A model generated the notes under the pieces. It searched no databases. It was given only the letters and a program-made list of their open reading frames with translations, and was not told the DNA's origin. The position numbers and the translations under genes were made by a program. 54,477 nucleotides of DNA from a bacterium (lineage in GTDB: Bacteria > Hydrothermota > UBA3073 > JACQXS01). The stretch spans positions 1 to 54,477 of the forward strand of contig JAUWHX010000008.1 in the NCBI GenBank assembly GCA_030605695.1, written 5' to 3'. Shown one piece after another: positions 6,406 to 14,961 of the stretch. The stretch's first letter is position 1. Each line of letters opens with the position of its first letter.

Positions 6406-9400
6406 ATGTATAAGATAACACCTTTTCTATCCAGTCGTGTCCAGAAATTGCCCGGCAAAGAGGTTGAAAAAGCATCTGGAGCACTTCTCTTGTCAGATAT
6501 ATCTGGTTTCACAGCTTTAAGTGAGACATTAGCAAAGGAAGGCAAAGAAGGGATTGAAGAATTGACCCACATATTAAATAATTACTTTGATGCAATGTTA
6601 AAAATAATTCAAAAACATGGTGGAGATGTTCTCAAATTCAGTGGTGATGCACTTCTGGTTGGTTTCTATCATTGTCATTCCGAAAGTATAGTAAGAACTT
6701 GTGCTAAAGAGATGATGGCATCGCTCAAAAATTTCAAAGGGATAAAAACGAGAGCTGGTAAGTTTGACATATCAATGAAAGTAGTAAGCAAGAATGGGCA
6801 ATGGAACGAACTGATTCTTGGTGACAATAGAAGAAGAGAGCTTTTCTTATGTGGTGGAACTGTAAAAGAGATATTACTAATAGAAGAACAGGCAAGCAAA
6901 GGAGATATTATAATCAAATGGTCAGAAACAGATAGAGACAGAGATAGAGAACAGAAGAAGCCAAAAAGAATTTCAAAACATAGATTGGTATCTTTTCTCC
7001 CACAAGGTGTATCAGATTTTGTTGATAGAGAGTTTTTCGGTGAGCACCGTGCAGTAAGCACAGTATTCCTGAATTTTGATGGTTATGACGAGGAAAACCC
7101 GTCCGCCAAACTACTTCAGGCAGTGTTTGGAGAAGTAATCTCTATTACAGAGAAGTATGGAGGAGTGATACATGACCTGGATATTCATTCTCAAGGAAGC
7201 AATATAATGATACCTTTTGGCGCTCCAGTATCTCACGAGAATGATGCAGAAAGAGCTGTACTTGCCTCAATAGAGCTGTCAAAACTTGATATTAAGCCCT
7301 TGAGAGTAAAAGTGGGTGTTTGTACGGGATTTGTATATACTGGAATAATCGGCTCAGACTGGAGAAAAGAATATGCTGTGATAGGAGATACAGTGAATAC
7401 AGCAGAAAGACTGATGGAGACCGCAGACTATGGTGAGGCAATAATATCAGACTCCACATATTATTTAACCAGCGATAAAATAGAATACCGTCAACTGAAA
7501 AGTGTAGAAGTGAAAGGAAAAGAGAAAGAACTAAAAAGATTTATACCCATCAAAGGAAAAGAAGAAAAGTTCTTTAGATTTGAATTCGTTGGAAGGGAAA
7601 AAGAGCTTGGAGATATACTCAAAGCAATAGAAACGGGTGGAAAAGTGATTATCCTAAAAGGCATAGCTGGACTCGGCAAGTCAAGATTACTATATGAAAT
7701 TAAAAAGAAGTTAGACCCTACTCATAAAATACTGGAGGGCTACACAAATGATTTCAAGAAATCTTTGCATCTATTTGCTTCAATGATTGCAAGAGAGGCA
7801 AACATTTATCCCGATGACCCGCAGGAAACACAAAAGAAAAAATTAGAGCAACATATTATAGGAACTACAAAGTTAGGAAGTGCACAATTAGAGCAACATA
7901 TCAAAGGATTAGAGATTAGAAAATTAGATAAGAAAGTGAAAGCTGAAGAAGAGATAGGAGATGGAGAATTGTATCAAAGGATTTCAGTTCTTAGTGCAAT
8001 GCTTTTTGGTATAAGGTATCCAGATTCTTTATACGAACGACTTGACTCAAAACTCAGGTTTGAAAATTTATGCGACGCATTAAGATATTATATAGAATAT
8101 CAAACGACAAGAAAAGACAAAGAACAGCTAACCAAGGTAGTGATTATATTTGATGACTTTCAATGGACGACAAAAGACGACCTTAAGATTATAGAATATA
8201 TTACGAGAATATTGCTTACCCTTTCAAAAAACAGAAAACAAATAACCTTCATCTTTGCCACACGACCAGAACCAAATATGATAGACAAATTATCCTTTGC
8301 TAAAGGAATAGAGAGTCTGAAATTGGAACTTTCACAGTTGAAAGTGGAATCAACAAGTCTATTGACAGGGCAAATACTTAATAACAAACCCCTCCCTGAA
8401 AAAATAGCCAAAATTATATCAGACAGAGCTGGTGGTAATCCTCTCTACTTGGAGCAATTCCTGATGGACTTGATAGAGAAAGGTTTGATAAAAGAAAAAA
8501 AAGATAGATGGGTAAAGACAATTAAGTTCAAAGGAGAAGAAATACCTGAAAATGTGTTTTCTGCAATAATGTCTCGTACAGACAGATTGAGTGCAAAAGC
8601 AAAGGAGGCACTCTATGTAGGAAGTGTTATAGGCATTGAGTTTACGGGGAAAGTAGTAGAAATAGCACTCAATGAACCGGATGCCTCCCGCTATTTAGTG
8701 GACACAGAGAAAAAACGTTTAACATATAGAAAAGTCTTAAAGGAAGGAGAATACATCTTCAGACATACAATGATACGAGAGGTGATATATGATTCCATAC
8801 TACGCTCACGCCGTAAAGTATTGCATAAGTCTGTAGGAGAAGCAATAGAAAGTCTTTACAAAAAAGGATTAGAAAGATTTTATGGAATACTTGCGTATCA
8901 TTTCAACCAGGCAGGAGAATGGAAGAAAGCACTTGCTTATAACCTGAAGGCTGGAGAGAAAGCAAAGAAGAAGTATCGTAATGAAGATGCGATTCAATAT
9001 TTTTCAGGAGCAGCAGAAATTGTGGAAGAGAAATTACCACAAAATAAGGAAAAGTTGTATGATGCATACAAAGGGTTGGGTGATGTATATAGCTCTATTT
9101 CCTCTTATTCGATGGCAAGAGGTTATTATCAAAATGCAGTTATATCAATAGGAACGGTTGATAAACAAAAGCTTGTAGATGTTTTAAATGGGATTGCCGA
9201 TACTTATTACAGGCAAGGCGACTATAAGGAGACGTTGAGAACGGGGGACGAGGCTTACAACATCTCTTGTAAGATAAAATACAAAAAGGGTATTGCTATA
9301 AACCTTAACAGGATAGGTAATGTTCATTGGAATCAAAGTCGGTATGAAGAAGCACTGAAGTGCTATAAAGAATCTCTGGAGATTGCAAGAGAATCTAGGG

Positions 9401-10824
9401 ATAAAAGAGGCATTGCTGGAAGCTTGGGCAACATAGGTATTGTTCGTCGGGCTCAAGGTCGGTATGAGGAAGCACTCTCGCATTATGAAGAATCTATGAG
9501 GATATTCAAAGAGATTGGAGATAAATCAGACATCTCTGGAAGTCTTAATCGCACAGGTAATGTTCATTGGGTTCAAGGTCGGTATGAGGAAGCACTCTTA
9601 CATTACGAAGACTCTCTGAAGATTAACAGGGAGATTGGGGATAAATCAGGTATCTCTGCAAACCTTAACAACATAGGTAATGTTCATTGGAACCAAGATC
9701 GGTATGAAGAAGCACTTTTGTATTACAAAGAATCTCTGGAGATTAGAAGAGAAATTGGGGATAAAAGTGGCATCGCTACAAGTCTTAACAATATAGGCGC
9801 TGTTCATGAGAGTCAAAGTCAGTATGAGGAAGCACTCTCGCATTATAAAGAAGCTCTGAAGATTGGAAGAGAGATTGGGAATAAAAGTAGCATTGCTACG
9901 ACTCTTAACAACATAGGTGTTATTCATGAGACTCAAGGTCGGTATGAGGAAGCACTCCCGAATTTTGAAGAATCTCTGAAGATTGAAAGGGAAATTGGGG
10001 ATAAAAGTGGCATCGCTCTGAGTCTTAACAACATAGGCGTTGTTCATGAGACTCAAGGTCGGTATGAGGAAGCACTCCCGAATTTTGAAGAATCTCTGAA
10101 GATTAGAAGAGAAACTGGGAACAAACTTGGTATCGCTCAAAGTCTGGGTGCTCTGGGAAATGTCTATATTTCGCTTGGCTTATTCAAGAACGGAATCAAG
10201 AATGCAAAAAAGGCTCAAAGGATTTTTGAGGAGATTGGCGCAAAAAGTGAGCTGCTCGGTATTTTTGCAATGCTGATTTACGGCTATGCAGAGCTAAGCA
10301 AGGAACACAGGGAATCCTATGCCACCAGGGACAAAGAAACCATTGAAAAGGCAGATGAAATAGAGAAAGAGATACCAGAAAGTAAAACCATGGTCTCCTT
10401 CAAGCTATCTATATCAAGATTTTATGAAAGAGAAGCTATTAAGCTATCGGGCGAGCAAGCTATCAAGAAAATAAAAAACGCCGTCAAATATGCGGAGGAG
10501 GCTTTGGAAAAGGCAAAAGAGCTAAAGCAATTGAGTAATCAGGCAAAGTCCTATCTTCGGCTATGTGAACTACTGGGGACAAGAAGCAAGAAACAAGAAG
10601 CAAGAAAAAGAGAATATGTGGAATCGGCTTTATCTATAGCTGAGAAGACTAAATCCCTCCCATTACTCTGGAAATCGCATTACTGGATGTATAAAGCTAC
10701 AGGAAACAAAAGTCATCTAAAAAAAGCGGAGAAATGCTTAAAAGAGCAGTTCAAACACATCCCGACGAAGTATTTAAATGATTTCAAACAGTGGGTCAAA
10801 AGGTACACAGGAGAAAAACTATAG
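6406..10824 (+). CDS. Giant nucleotide-cyclase / P-loop ATPase / TPR regulator, 1472 aa
   Basis: The domains in order are: a class III cyclase homology domain (about 20-180) with LLLSDISGFTAL and KFSGDALLVGF carrying both metal aspartates; a second cyclase domain (about 200-395) with GVCTGFVYTGIIGS and GDTVNTAERL; an AAA ATPase (about 400-700) with FVGREKEL and Walker A GIAGLGKS; a helical linker; and at least seven 40-residue TPRs (about 965-1250) of the type GRYEEALLHYEESLKI; then a helical tail. This is the layout of soluble adenylyl cyclase (ADCY10) and of related bacterial regulators. The second cyclase domain appears to lack the metal aspartates (STVFLNFDGY), so only a heterodimer-like site is likely. 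A TTG at 6340 is in frame but is the -35 box. Confidence 0.88.
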   Translation: MYKITPFLSSRVQKLPGKEVEKASGALLLSDISGFTALSETLAKEGKEGIEELTHILNNYFDAMLKIIQKHGGDVLKFSGDALLVGFYHCHSESIVRTCAKEMMASLKNFKGIKTRAGKFDISMKVVSKNGQWNELILGDNRRRELFLCGGTVKEILLIEEQASKGDIIIKWSETDRDRDREQKKPKRISKHRLVSFLPQGVSDFVDREFFGEHRAVSTVFLNFDGYDEENPSAKLLQAVFGEVISITEKYGGVIHDLDIHSQGSNIMIPFGAPVSHENDAERAVLASIELSKLDIKPLRVKVGVCTGFVYTGIIGSDWRKEYAVIGDTVNTAERLMETADYGEAIISDSTYYLTSDKIEYRQLKSVEVKGKEKELKRFIPIKGKEEKFFRFEFVGREKELGDILKAIETGGKVIILKGIAGLGKSRLLYEIKKKLDPTHKILEGYTNDFKKSLHLFASMIAREANIYPDDPQETQKKKLEQHIIGTTKLGSAQLEQHIKGLEIRKLDKKVKAEEEIGDGELYQRISVLSAMLFGIRYPDSLYERLDSKLRFENLCDALRYYIEYQTTRKDKEQLTKVVIIFDDFQWTTKDDLKIIEYITRILLTLSKNRKQITFIFATRPEPNMIDKLSFAKGIESLKLELSQLKVESTSLLTGQILNNKPLPEKIAKIISDRAGGNPLYLEQFLMDLIEKGLIKEKKDRWVKTIKFKGEEIPENVFSAIMSRTDRLSAKAKEALYVGSVIGIEFTGKVVEIALNEPDASRYLVDTEKKRLTYRKVLKEGEYIFRHTMIREVIYDSILRSRRKVLHKSVGEAIESLYKKGLERFYGILAYHFNQAGEWKKALAYNLKAGEKAKKKYRNEDAIQYFSGAAEIVEEKLPQNKEKLYDAYKGLGDVYSSISSYSMARGYYQNAVISIGTVDKQKLVDVLNGIADTYYRQGDYKETLRTGDEAYNISCKIKYKKGIAINLNRIGNVHWNQSRYEEALKCYKESLEIARESRDKRGIAGSLGNIGIVRRAQGRYEEALSHYEESMRIFKEIGDKSDISGSLNRTGNVHWVQGRYEEALLHYEDSLKINREIGDKSGISANLNNIGNVHWNQDRYEEALLYYKESLEIRREIGDKSGIATSLNNIGAVHESQSQYEEALSHYKEALKIGREIGNKSSIATTLNNIGVIHETQGRYEEALPNFEESLKIEREIGDKSGIALSLNNIGVVHETQGRYEEALPNFEESLKIRRETGNKLGIAQSLGALGNVYISLGLFKNGIKNAKKAQRIFEEIGAKSELLGIFAMLIYGYAELSKEHRESYATRDKETIEKADEIEKEIPESKTMVSFKLSISRFYEREAIKLSGEQAIKKIKNAVKYAEEALEKAKELKQLSNQAKSYLRLCELLGTRSKKQEARKREYVESALSIAEKTKSLPLLWKSHYWMYKATGNKSHLKKAEKCLKEQFKHIPTKYLNDFKQWVKRYTGEKL
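9301..10140 (+). repeat. Seven tandem 120-bp TPR-coding units
   Basis: Units of 120 bp repeat with strong nucleotide conservation. The blocks GGTCGGTATGAGGAAGCACT and CTTAACAACATAGG recur in most units, and the last two units are nearly identical. This suggests recent duplication or conversion in place rather than old, protein-only repeats. Confidence 0.85.
10580..10607 (+). repeat. 7-bp array (CAAGAAG)4 inside a coding sequence
   Basis: Four exact-length heptamers, CAAGAAG/CAAGAAA alternating, lie in frame in the tail of the giant regulator, giving residues SKKQEARK. Confidence 0.8.
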
Positions 10825-10826
10825 AT

Positions 10827-11012
10827 AGAAGATAGTACTTTCCCGCCATAGGAATCAACAAGCGGATAGACAATTCCTCTTTTCCGCTTCAGGAGATTTA
10901 TAACCAATTGCTCATCTTGCTCCATTATCGTGGTATAATCTACAATGTTTGTAAAAACAATAGCCACTAATTGATACTTATCCCCTGACAAAGACATTTC
11001 GTTCTCATTCAT
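10827..11012 (-). pseudogene. Truncated nucleotide-cyclase gene (5' fragment)
   Basis: From ATG 11012 the first 61 residues match the start of a class III cyclase domain: YQLVAIVFTNIVDYTTIM, then DEQLVINLLKRKRGIV and SYGGKVLS. After KVLS the homology stops abruptly within a few bases of the stop codon of the convergent giant regulator (10824). The frame then runs on as antisense of that gene to 10713. A promoter-like TTGACA (11039-11044, minus strand) survives. It appears to be a cyclase gene cut off when the large gene, or a rearrangement, took over its 3' part. Confidence 0.75.
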
Positions 11013-11040
11013 ACAAGCATTATTATTGAGATAAGAAATG

Positions 11041-11877
11041 TCAATAGAAATTTGGAACTAACGAAAAAACCCGCGTAGATAAACCACGAGTGAGTTTCAC
11101 AAACTCTTCGCAACTCAAGGATTCTGGTCTTCTGGATAAATCTATTCCTCCAACTGTGTCTATTTTTAACCCTAAACTATTTTTGAGTTGCTTACGACGC
11201 TCCTGAAATGAACGCTTGACAACTTTGAAAAATAATGGCTCCTGAATTTCCTTAATCCTACTTTTCGGCAAGATAGATATAACTTGAGAAACTATCGGAG
11301 TCCTTGGGAAAAATGAGTTTCCGGAGATTGAAAAGTGTTGCTCAAGCTCCATATAAAATTGATGAAAAACAGATAGGGCTCCGTAAATCTTGCTCCCGGG
11401 CTGGGCACAAAGTCTTTGAACCACCTCTTTCTGGAGAGTGAGAATACATAATTTGAAAAATGCTTTATTTGATAAAATCCAGTAAAGAAAATCATTTGTG
11501 ATGGAATATGGTAGATTGGAAACAACCTTGAGACTTGAGACTTGAGACTCGAGACTTGAGACTTTGAGGGAGAGAATGTCTTGATTTAAGAGCACCAAGT
11601 TCTTTGTCCCTTGTCCACAGGATTCTGTGAAAAATTTTTGGGTTAAGTACCTAAAAAGCAATGGGTCTTTTTCAACTGCAAAGACTTTTTTTGCATAAGC
11701 ACATAAATATTGTGTGAGAATCCCAAGCCCAGGCCCTACTTCAAGAACTACATCTTCTTGACGTATTTCACTGAGACGGATTATCCGTTCAGCTATCTTT
11801 TCATCGACAAGAAAGCTTTGACCAAATTGCTTGCTTGGTTTTATTCCTTGCTCTTTCAGTATTTCTTTGACAAACAT
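11041..11877 (-). CDS. rsmA: 16S rRNA (adenine1518/1519-N6)-dimethyltransferase
   Basis: The SAM motif VLEVGPGLGILTQYL (about 44-58) follows the family's QSFLVDEKIAERI opening. The catalytic NLPYSITNDFLYW motif is near residue 125, and the C-terminal helical domain is present with FQERRKQLKNSL. It dimethylates two adenines at the 3' end of 16S rRNA late in 30S assembly. Just before NLPY the sequence KVSSLESQVSSLKVVS is encoded by a 7-bp array (11525-11567), and a CCACAGGATTCTGTGAA element (11614-11631) lies about 17 codons nearer the N-terminus. Both are in frame and extend a region that is usually compact. The stop overlaps the -35 of the truncated cyclase gene. Confidence 0.95.
   Translation of the reverse strand: MFVKEILKEQGIKPSKQFGQSFLVDEKIAERIIRLSEIRQEDVVLEVGPGLGILTQYLCAYAKKVFAVEKDPLLFRYLTQKFFTESCGQGTKNLVLLNQDILSLKVSSLESQVSSLKVVSNLPYSITNDFLYWILSNKAFFKLCILTLQKEVVQRLCAQPGSKIYGALSVFHQFYMELEQHFSISGNSFFPRTPIVSQVISILPKSRIKEIQEPLFFKVVKRSFQERRKQLKNSLGLKIDTVGGIDLSRRPESLSCEEFVKLTRGLSTRVFSLVPNFY
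11525..11567. repeat. 7-bp array (GACTTGA)n inside rsmA
   Basis: Six units of GACTTGA with small changes run at a 7-bp period. The last unit is 8 bp or more. On the coding strand it reads TCAAGTC-type heptamers and the frame stays open. Confidence 0.85.
11614..11631. repeat. CCACAGGATTCTG element inside rsmA
   Basis: TCCACAGGATTCTGTGAA; it differs from the copies in ftsI and ftsA by one base. It is read on the minus strand as FTESCGQ. Confidence 0.7.
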
Positions 11878-11902
11878 ATTCGTTAAACAAAAATCTCACG
11901 AT

Positions 11903-12481
11903 TCACGATTTCATCTTTAATTTTCTCCACACCCACAACATTCTGTAAATCCCAGTAGCATTGGTTATGATAACAAATAGCAACAAGAATCCTATGAATA
12001 TTTTGGGTCCGAAGAAACTTCCCACTACGAGCAATACAATTCTAAATGCCCGCTCTCCCAATCCAACTTTGCATTCACAGCCAAGTGATTCAGCTCTTGC
12101 TCTTGTATAGCTTATTATGTAAGAACCGAACATAGCCAACAAAACAAGGATTGTAGGAACTCGCAATGGCATATACCATAAAAATATTCCAAACAGAATA
12201 ACAAAATCTGAGTATCTGTCTATGCAAGAATCCAGAAAAGCACCGAATTTTGATTGTTTTCCAGTTAGTTTAGCAACCTCGCCATCAAGTGTATCAAATA
12301 GTCCTCCGATGAGCAATATTATGCCTCCGAGCCAGAAAATGCCTCTTGCATAAAAAAAGCTCGCTACACAAGTAATCAAAAACCCAATGAATGTCAGGAA
12401 ATTAGGATGCACTTTGCTGAAAAGCTTCGCAAGTGGCAAAAGAAACTCTCTAACTCTTGTTTTTAGCGATTCCGGTATCAT
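11903..12481 (-). CDS. CDP-alcohol phosphatidyltransferase family protein, 192 aa
   Basis: The family motif is present at about residues 62-88: DTLDGEVAKLTGKQSKFGAF followed by LDSCID. These are the aspartates that bind the metal and the CDP moiety; the usual AR after DG is AK here. Several hydrophobic segments (about 28-58, 90-125 and 150-180) fit a six-helix membrane enzyme. Such enzymes join a CDP-activated lipid to glycerol phosphate, inositol phosphate or a related alcohol. The acceptor cannot be read from sequence; PgsA-like or inositol-phosphate synthase-like activity are both possible. It sits between rsmI and rsmA on one strand, separated from rsmI by a palindrome. Confidence 0.85.
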   Translation of the reverse strand: MIPESLKTRVREFLLPLAKLFSKVHPNFLTFIGFLITCVASFFYARGIFWLGGIILLIGGLFDTLDGEVAKLTGKQSKFGAFLDSCIDRYSDFVILFGIFLWYMPLRVPTILVLLAMFGSYIISYTRARAESLGCECKVGLGERAFRIVLLVVGSFFGPKIFIGFLLLFVIITNATGIYRMLWVWRKLKMKS

Positions 12482-12490
12482 ACTGTTTAA

Positions 12491-12558
12491 AAACCGCAGA
12501 GACGCAAAGAGCGCAGAGAATTTTATAATGCTTTTTTTCTCTGTGCCCTCTGTGGTTT
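12491..12558. repeat. Palindromic repeat CGCAGAG...CTCTGTGG
   Basis: AAACCGCAGAG (12491-12501) pairs with CTCTGTGGTTT (12548-12558). The inner arms GCGCAGAGAA and TTCTCTGTGCC also pair. It lies 2 bp beyond the rsmI stop and just upstream of the next gene, so it could act as an attenuator between the two. Confidence 0.8.
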
Positions 12559-12560
12559 AT

Positions 12561-13232
12561 TCATATTTTATAGCCTTCAATTACTACAACAAATTCTCCC
12601 TTTGGAGACTTGTCGGAATACTCTTTTATTAAATTAGAAATCTTATCCCGCCGCACAGTCTCAAATTTCTTTGTGAGTTCACGGCATAAAGCTCCCTGAC
12701 GGTCTCCAAACACGAGAAGGCAATCTTTAAGAGAATTGAGAATCCTGTGAGGTGATTCGAAAAATATAATAGTTCGTGGCTCTTGCGAAAGTTCTTTAAG
12801 TCTTCGCTTCCTTTGGGTGCTTTTTCTTGGTAACCATCCTTCAAAGACAAACTTGTCAGTGGGAAGTCCTGAGACCACAAGTCCGGATATAAGAGCAGTA
12901 GGACCGGGTATTGGAATTACAGGCAGTTCAGATTCTATGGCTTTCCTTACAAGATAAAACCCAGGGTCAGAAATTCCTGGAGTGCCTGAATCCGAGACAA
13001 GAGCGATCTTCTCTCCTGCTTTAAGTCTCTCAATAATTCTCTGCGTCCTCTCTGCTTTATTATGGTCATGATAACTCAGGAGTGGCTTCTTAATCTCATA
13101 ATGTTTTAACAAAACTCCTGTGCGTCTTGTATCCTCAGCTACAACAAGCTCTGCTTCTTTAAGTATTCTCAACGCTCTTAAAGTTATATCCTCAAGATTC
13201 CCAATCGGAGTCGCCACAATATATAAACCCAT
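12561..13232 (-). CDS. rsmI: 16S rRNA (cytidine1402-2'-O)-methyltransferase
   Basis: The sequence opens with the family signature YIVATPIGNLEDITLRA and continues with AEDTRRTG, ALVSDSGTPGISDPG, PIPGPTALISGLVVSGL and FESPHRI. These are the tetrapyrrole-methylase-fold motifs of RsmI, which methylates C1402 of 16S rRNA in the decoding centre. At 223 residues it lacks the C-terminal extension of longer homologues; many family members are this size. It heads the minus-strand run rsmI - CDP-alcohol transferase - rsmA. Its promoter leaves essentially no leader. Confidence 0.96.
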   Translation of the reverse strand: MGLYIVATPIGNLEDITLRALRILKEAELVVAEDTRRTGVLLKHYEIKKPLLSYHDHNKAERTQRIIERLKAGEKIALVSDSGTPGISDPGFYLVRKAIESELPVIPIPGPTALISGLVVSGLPTDKFVFEGWLPRKSTQRKRRLKELSQEPRTIIFFESPHRILNSLKDCLLVFGDRQGALCRELTKKFETVRRDKISNLIKEYSDKSPKGEFVVVIEGYKI

Positions 13233-13238
13233 TTTTAT

Positions 13239-13266
13239 ATCATAAAATAGAATCCCCTGTTGTCAA
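13239..13266 (-). promoter_or_regulatory. rsmI promoter, leaderless arrangement
   Basis: On the minus strand TTGACA (13261-13266), a 16-bp spacer and TATGAT (13239-13244), followed by 6 bases and ATG at 13232. Confidence 0.7.
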
Positions 13267-13318
13267 TTCTTAATTTCACTAAATGGAAAATGTATGGAAC
13301 TCTGATTTAAATCGGGGT

Positions 13319-14839
13319 TTATCTCATCAAAATCAGTTTCTTTGTCTCTTTAAAATCTCCTGTCGTCAGACCCGTATGGGCTACAAGCTTCGCAAAATAT
13401 ATGCCAGCTGTCAAGTCTTTTGCATCAAAACTAACATCATAACATCCAGCTTTCCTTTCTTCATTTACTAATGTCTTAACTATCCTTCCAGTTATATCAT
13501 GAATCGTTAACCGTAAATCGTTAATCGTGTAATCGTTACGATTTCCGTTTAACGAATAACGAATAACGGTTTTCTGAGTAAATGGATTCGGAAAAACTCT
13601 AAACTCTAAACTCTTAACTTTTAACTCTTTACTCTCCTCCACACTTGTTCCTTCACATTTATGACGCTTGTAATATATCTCCGGTCTGCCAGCACGCTCA
13701 TCTGTCCAAGTTACATGAACATCATAATCATAAGAACAATCCCAACATGCTACCGAAGGATAATATGAGGAAGCAAGGGCATTAGTTAACCTCTCATCTA
13801 TTATCCCCCAAGTCTCACCATCATTAACTGACCGATTGTAATATATCTCCGTATTGCCAGCACCAGCACGCCAATCTCTCCAAACTATATGGACTATTGA
13901 ATCATGAACTGCTACTGAAGGATACTTTGAGCCATCAGGGTCAGTAGTTAACCTCTCCTCTATCCCCCAGGTCTTACCATTATCAACTGACCGCTTGTAA
14001 TATATCTCCCAGCTGCCAGCACACTCATCATGCCAAACTACATGAACTATTGAATCACGAACTGCTACCGAAGGACACTCTGAGTCAGCAGAGTTATTAG
14101 TCAGTCTCTCATTTATTATCCCCCAATTCTCACCATTATTAACTGACCGCTTGTAATATATCTCATAGTTGCCAGCAGCACACAAATTATACCAAACCAC
14201 ATGAACTATTGAACCATGGACTGCTATTGAAGGATGTCCTGAGTAGTAAAAAGAGTCATTAGTCAGTCTCTTATCTATTCCCCAAGTCTTACCATTATCA
14301 ACTGACCGCTTGTAATATATCTCCGGGTTGCTATTACGAGAATCACACCAAACTATATGGACTATTGAATCACGAACTGCTACCGAAGGATACCATGAGC
14401 CAGCAGGGTCATGAGTTAATCTCTCATCGTCTCCCCAGGTCGCACCATTATCAACTGACCGCTTGTAATATATCTTATAGTTGCCAGCACGCAAATCACA
14501 CCAAACTATATGGACTATTGAATCACAAACTGCTACCGAAGGATAATGAGAATTCCCTGTAGTTAGCCGTGTATCTGGGTCAAAGCTACTGCCAGAATTG
14601 ATAGACCTTATGTAATAAAGCTCACCGGGATTAACACCACTACTCAATCTGTGTTCCCATACAATATGCACCATAGTATCCCGCACAGCTATTGTCCAGG
14701 CATTATTGAAGCTACCATAGTCAGAATAGCTTGGATAAGCAGTTAATCTTTTTTCTGGATTCTCCCACTGTCCATACAAATCCATAGGATTCTGTGAACT
14801 GCAAGCTGCCAACACCATCAAAAATCCCCATCTCTTCAT
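13319..14839 (-). CDS. Secreted sialidase-like (BNR) beta-propeller protein with Por-type sorting domain
   Basis: The N-terminus MKRWGFLMVLAACSS has a lipobox-like LAAC. About seven repeats of roughly 48-50 residues follow, each with YPSVAVRDSIVHVVW then EIYYKRSVDNGKTWG. This resembles the BNR/Asp-box pattern of sialidase-fold propellers, but the catalytic residues of sialidases are not evident, so a binding or structural role is likely. The last 90 residues form a type IX-like sorting domain (VFPNPFTQKTVIRYSL, DITGRIVKTLVNE, AGIYFAKL, TKKLILMR). Two heptameric arrays (13502-13570 and 13596-13637) are read in frame in that domain. The start has a clear AAGGAG site. Confidence 0.85.
   Translation of the reverse strand: MKRWGFLMVLAACSSQNPMDLYGQWENPEKRLTAYPSYSDYGSFNNAWTIAVRDTMVHIVWEHRLSSGVNPGELYYIRSINSGSSFDPDTRLTTGNSHYPSVAVCDSIVHIVWCDLRAGNYKIYYKRSVDNGATWGDDERLTHDPAGSWYPSVAVRDSIVHIVWCDSRNSNPEIYYKRSVDNGKTWGIDKRLTNDSFYYSGHPSIAVHGSIVHVVWYNLCAAGNYEIYYKRSVNNGENWGIINERLTNNSADSECPSVAVRDSIVHVVWHDECAGSWEIYYKRSVDNGKTWGIEERLTTDPDGSKYPSVAVHDSIVHIVWRDWRAGAGNTEIYYNRSVNDGETWGIIDERLTNALASSYYPSVACWDCSYDYDVHVTWTDERAGRPEIYYKRHKCEGTSVEESKELKVKSLEFRVFPNPFTQKTVIRYSLNGNRNDYTINDLRLTIHDITGRIVKTLVNEERKAGCYDVSFDAKDLTAGIYFAKLVAHTGLTTGDFKETKKLILMR
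13502..13570. repeat. Degenerate ATCGTTA/AATAACG heptamer tract inside a coding sequence
   Basis: ATCGTTA-type units on one side give way to their reverse complement AATAACG on the other, so the tract is both tandem and inverted. It encodes NGNRNDYTINDLRLT within the sorting domain, where homologues have a short turn. Confidence 0.7.
13596..13637. repeat. 7-bp array (ACTCTAA)6 inside a coding sequence
   Basis: Six units of exactly 7 bp, from ACTCTAA to ACTCTCC. They encode the linker residues ESKELKVKSLEFRV before the sorting domain of the propeller protein. Confidence 0.85.
14781..14798. repeat. CCATAGGATTCTG element at the start of a secreted-protein gene
   Basis: TCCATAGGATTCTGTGAA is a variant of the CCACAGGATTCTG element. 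It encodes SQNPMD just after the lipobox-like cysteine. Confidence 0.6.
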
Positions 14840-14857
14840 CTTATTCTCCTTGTTAAT

Positions 14858-14886
14858 AATATATCTCCTGAATTCCTTTTTGTCAA
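14858..14886 (-). promoter_or_regulatory. Promoter of the BNR propeller gene
   Basis: On the minus strand TTGACA (14881-14886), a 17-bp spacer and TATATT (14858-14863). Unlike its neighbours it has a short leader with an AAGGAG ribosome site. Confidence 0.7.
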
Positions 14887-14961
14887 ATTATTTTTCACAA
14901 ACTCCTCAAATAGAGAATTGAAAGATTCAAGATTTGTCGCAGACTCTATGAGCGGTTAAAT

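Noticed and set aside
9184-10140. Two long minus-strand frames opposite the TPR region
   Set aside because: They mirror the 120-bp TPR repeats and lack any recognisable protein features. The plus strand has clear TPR motifs.
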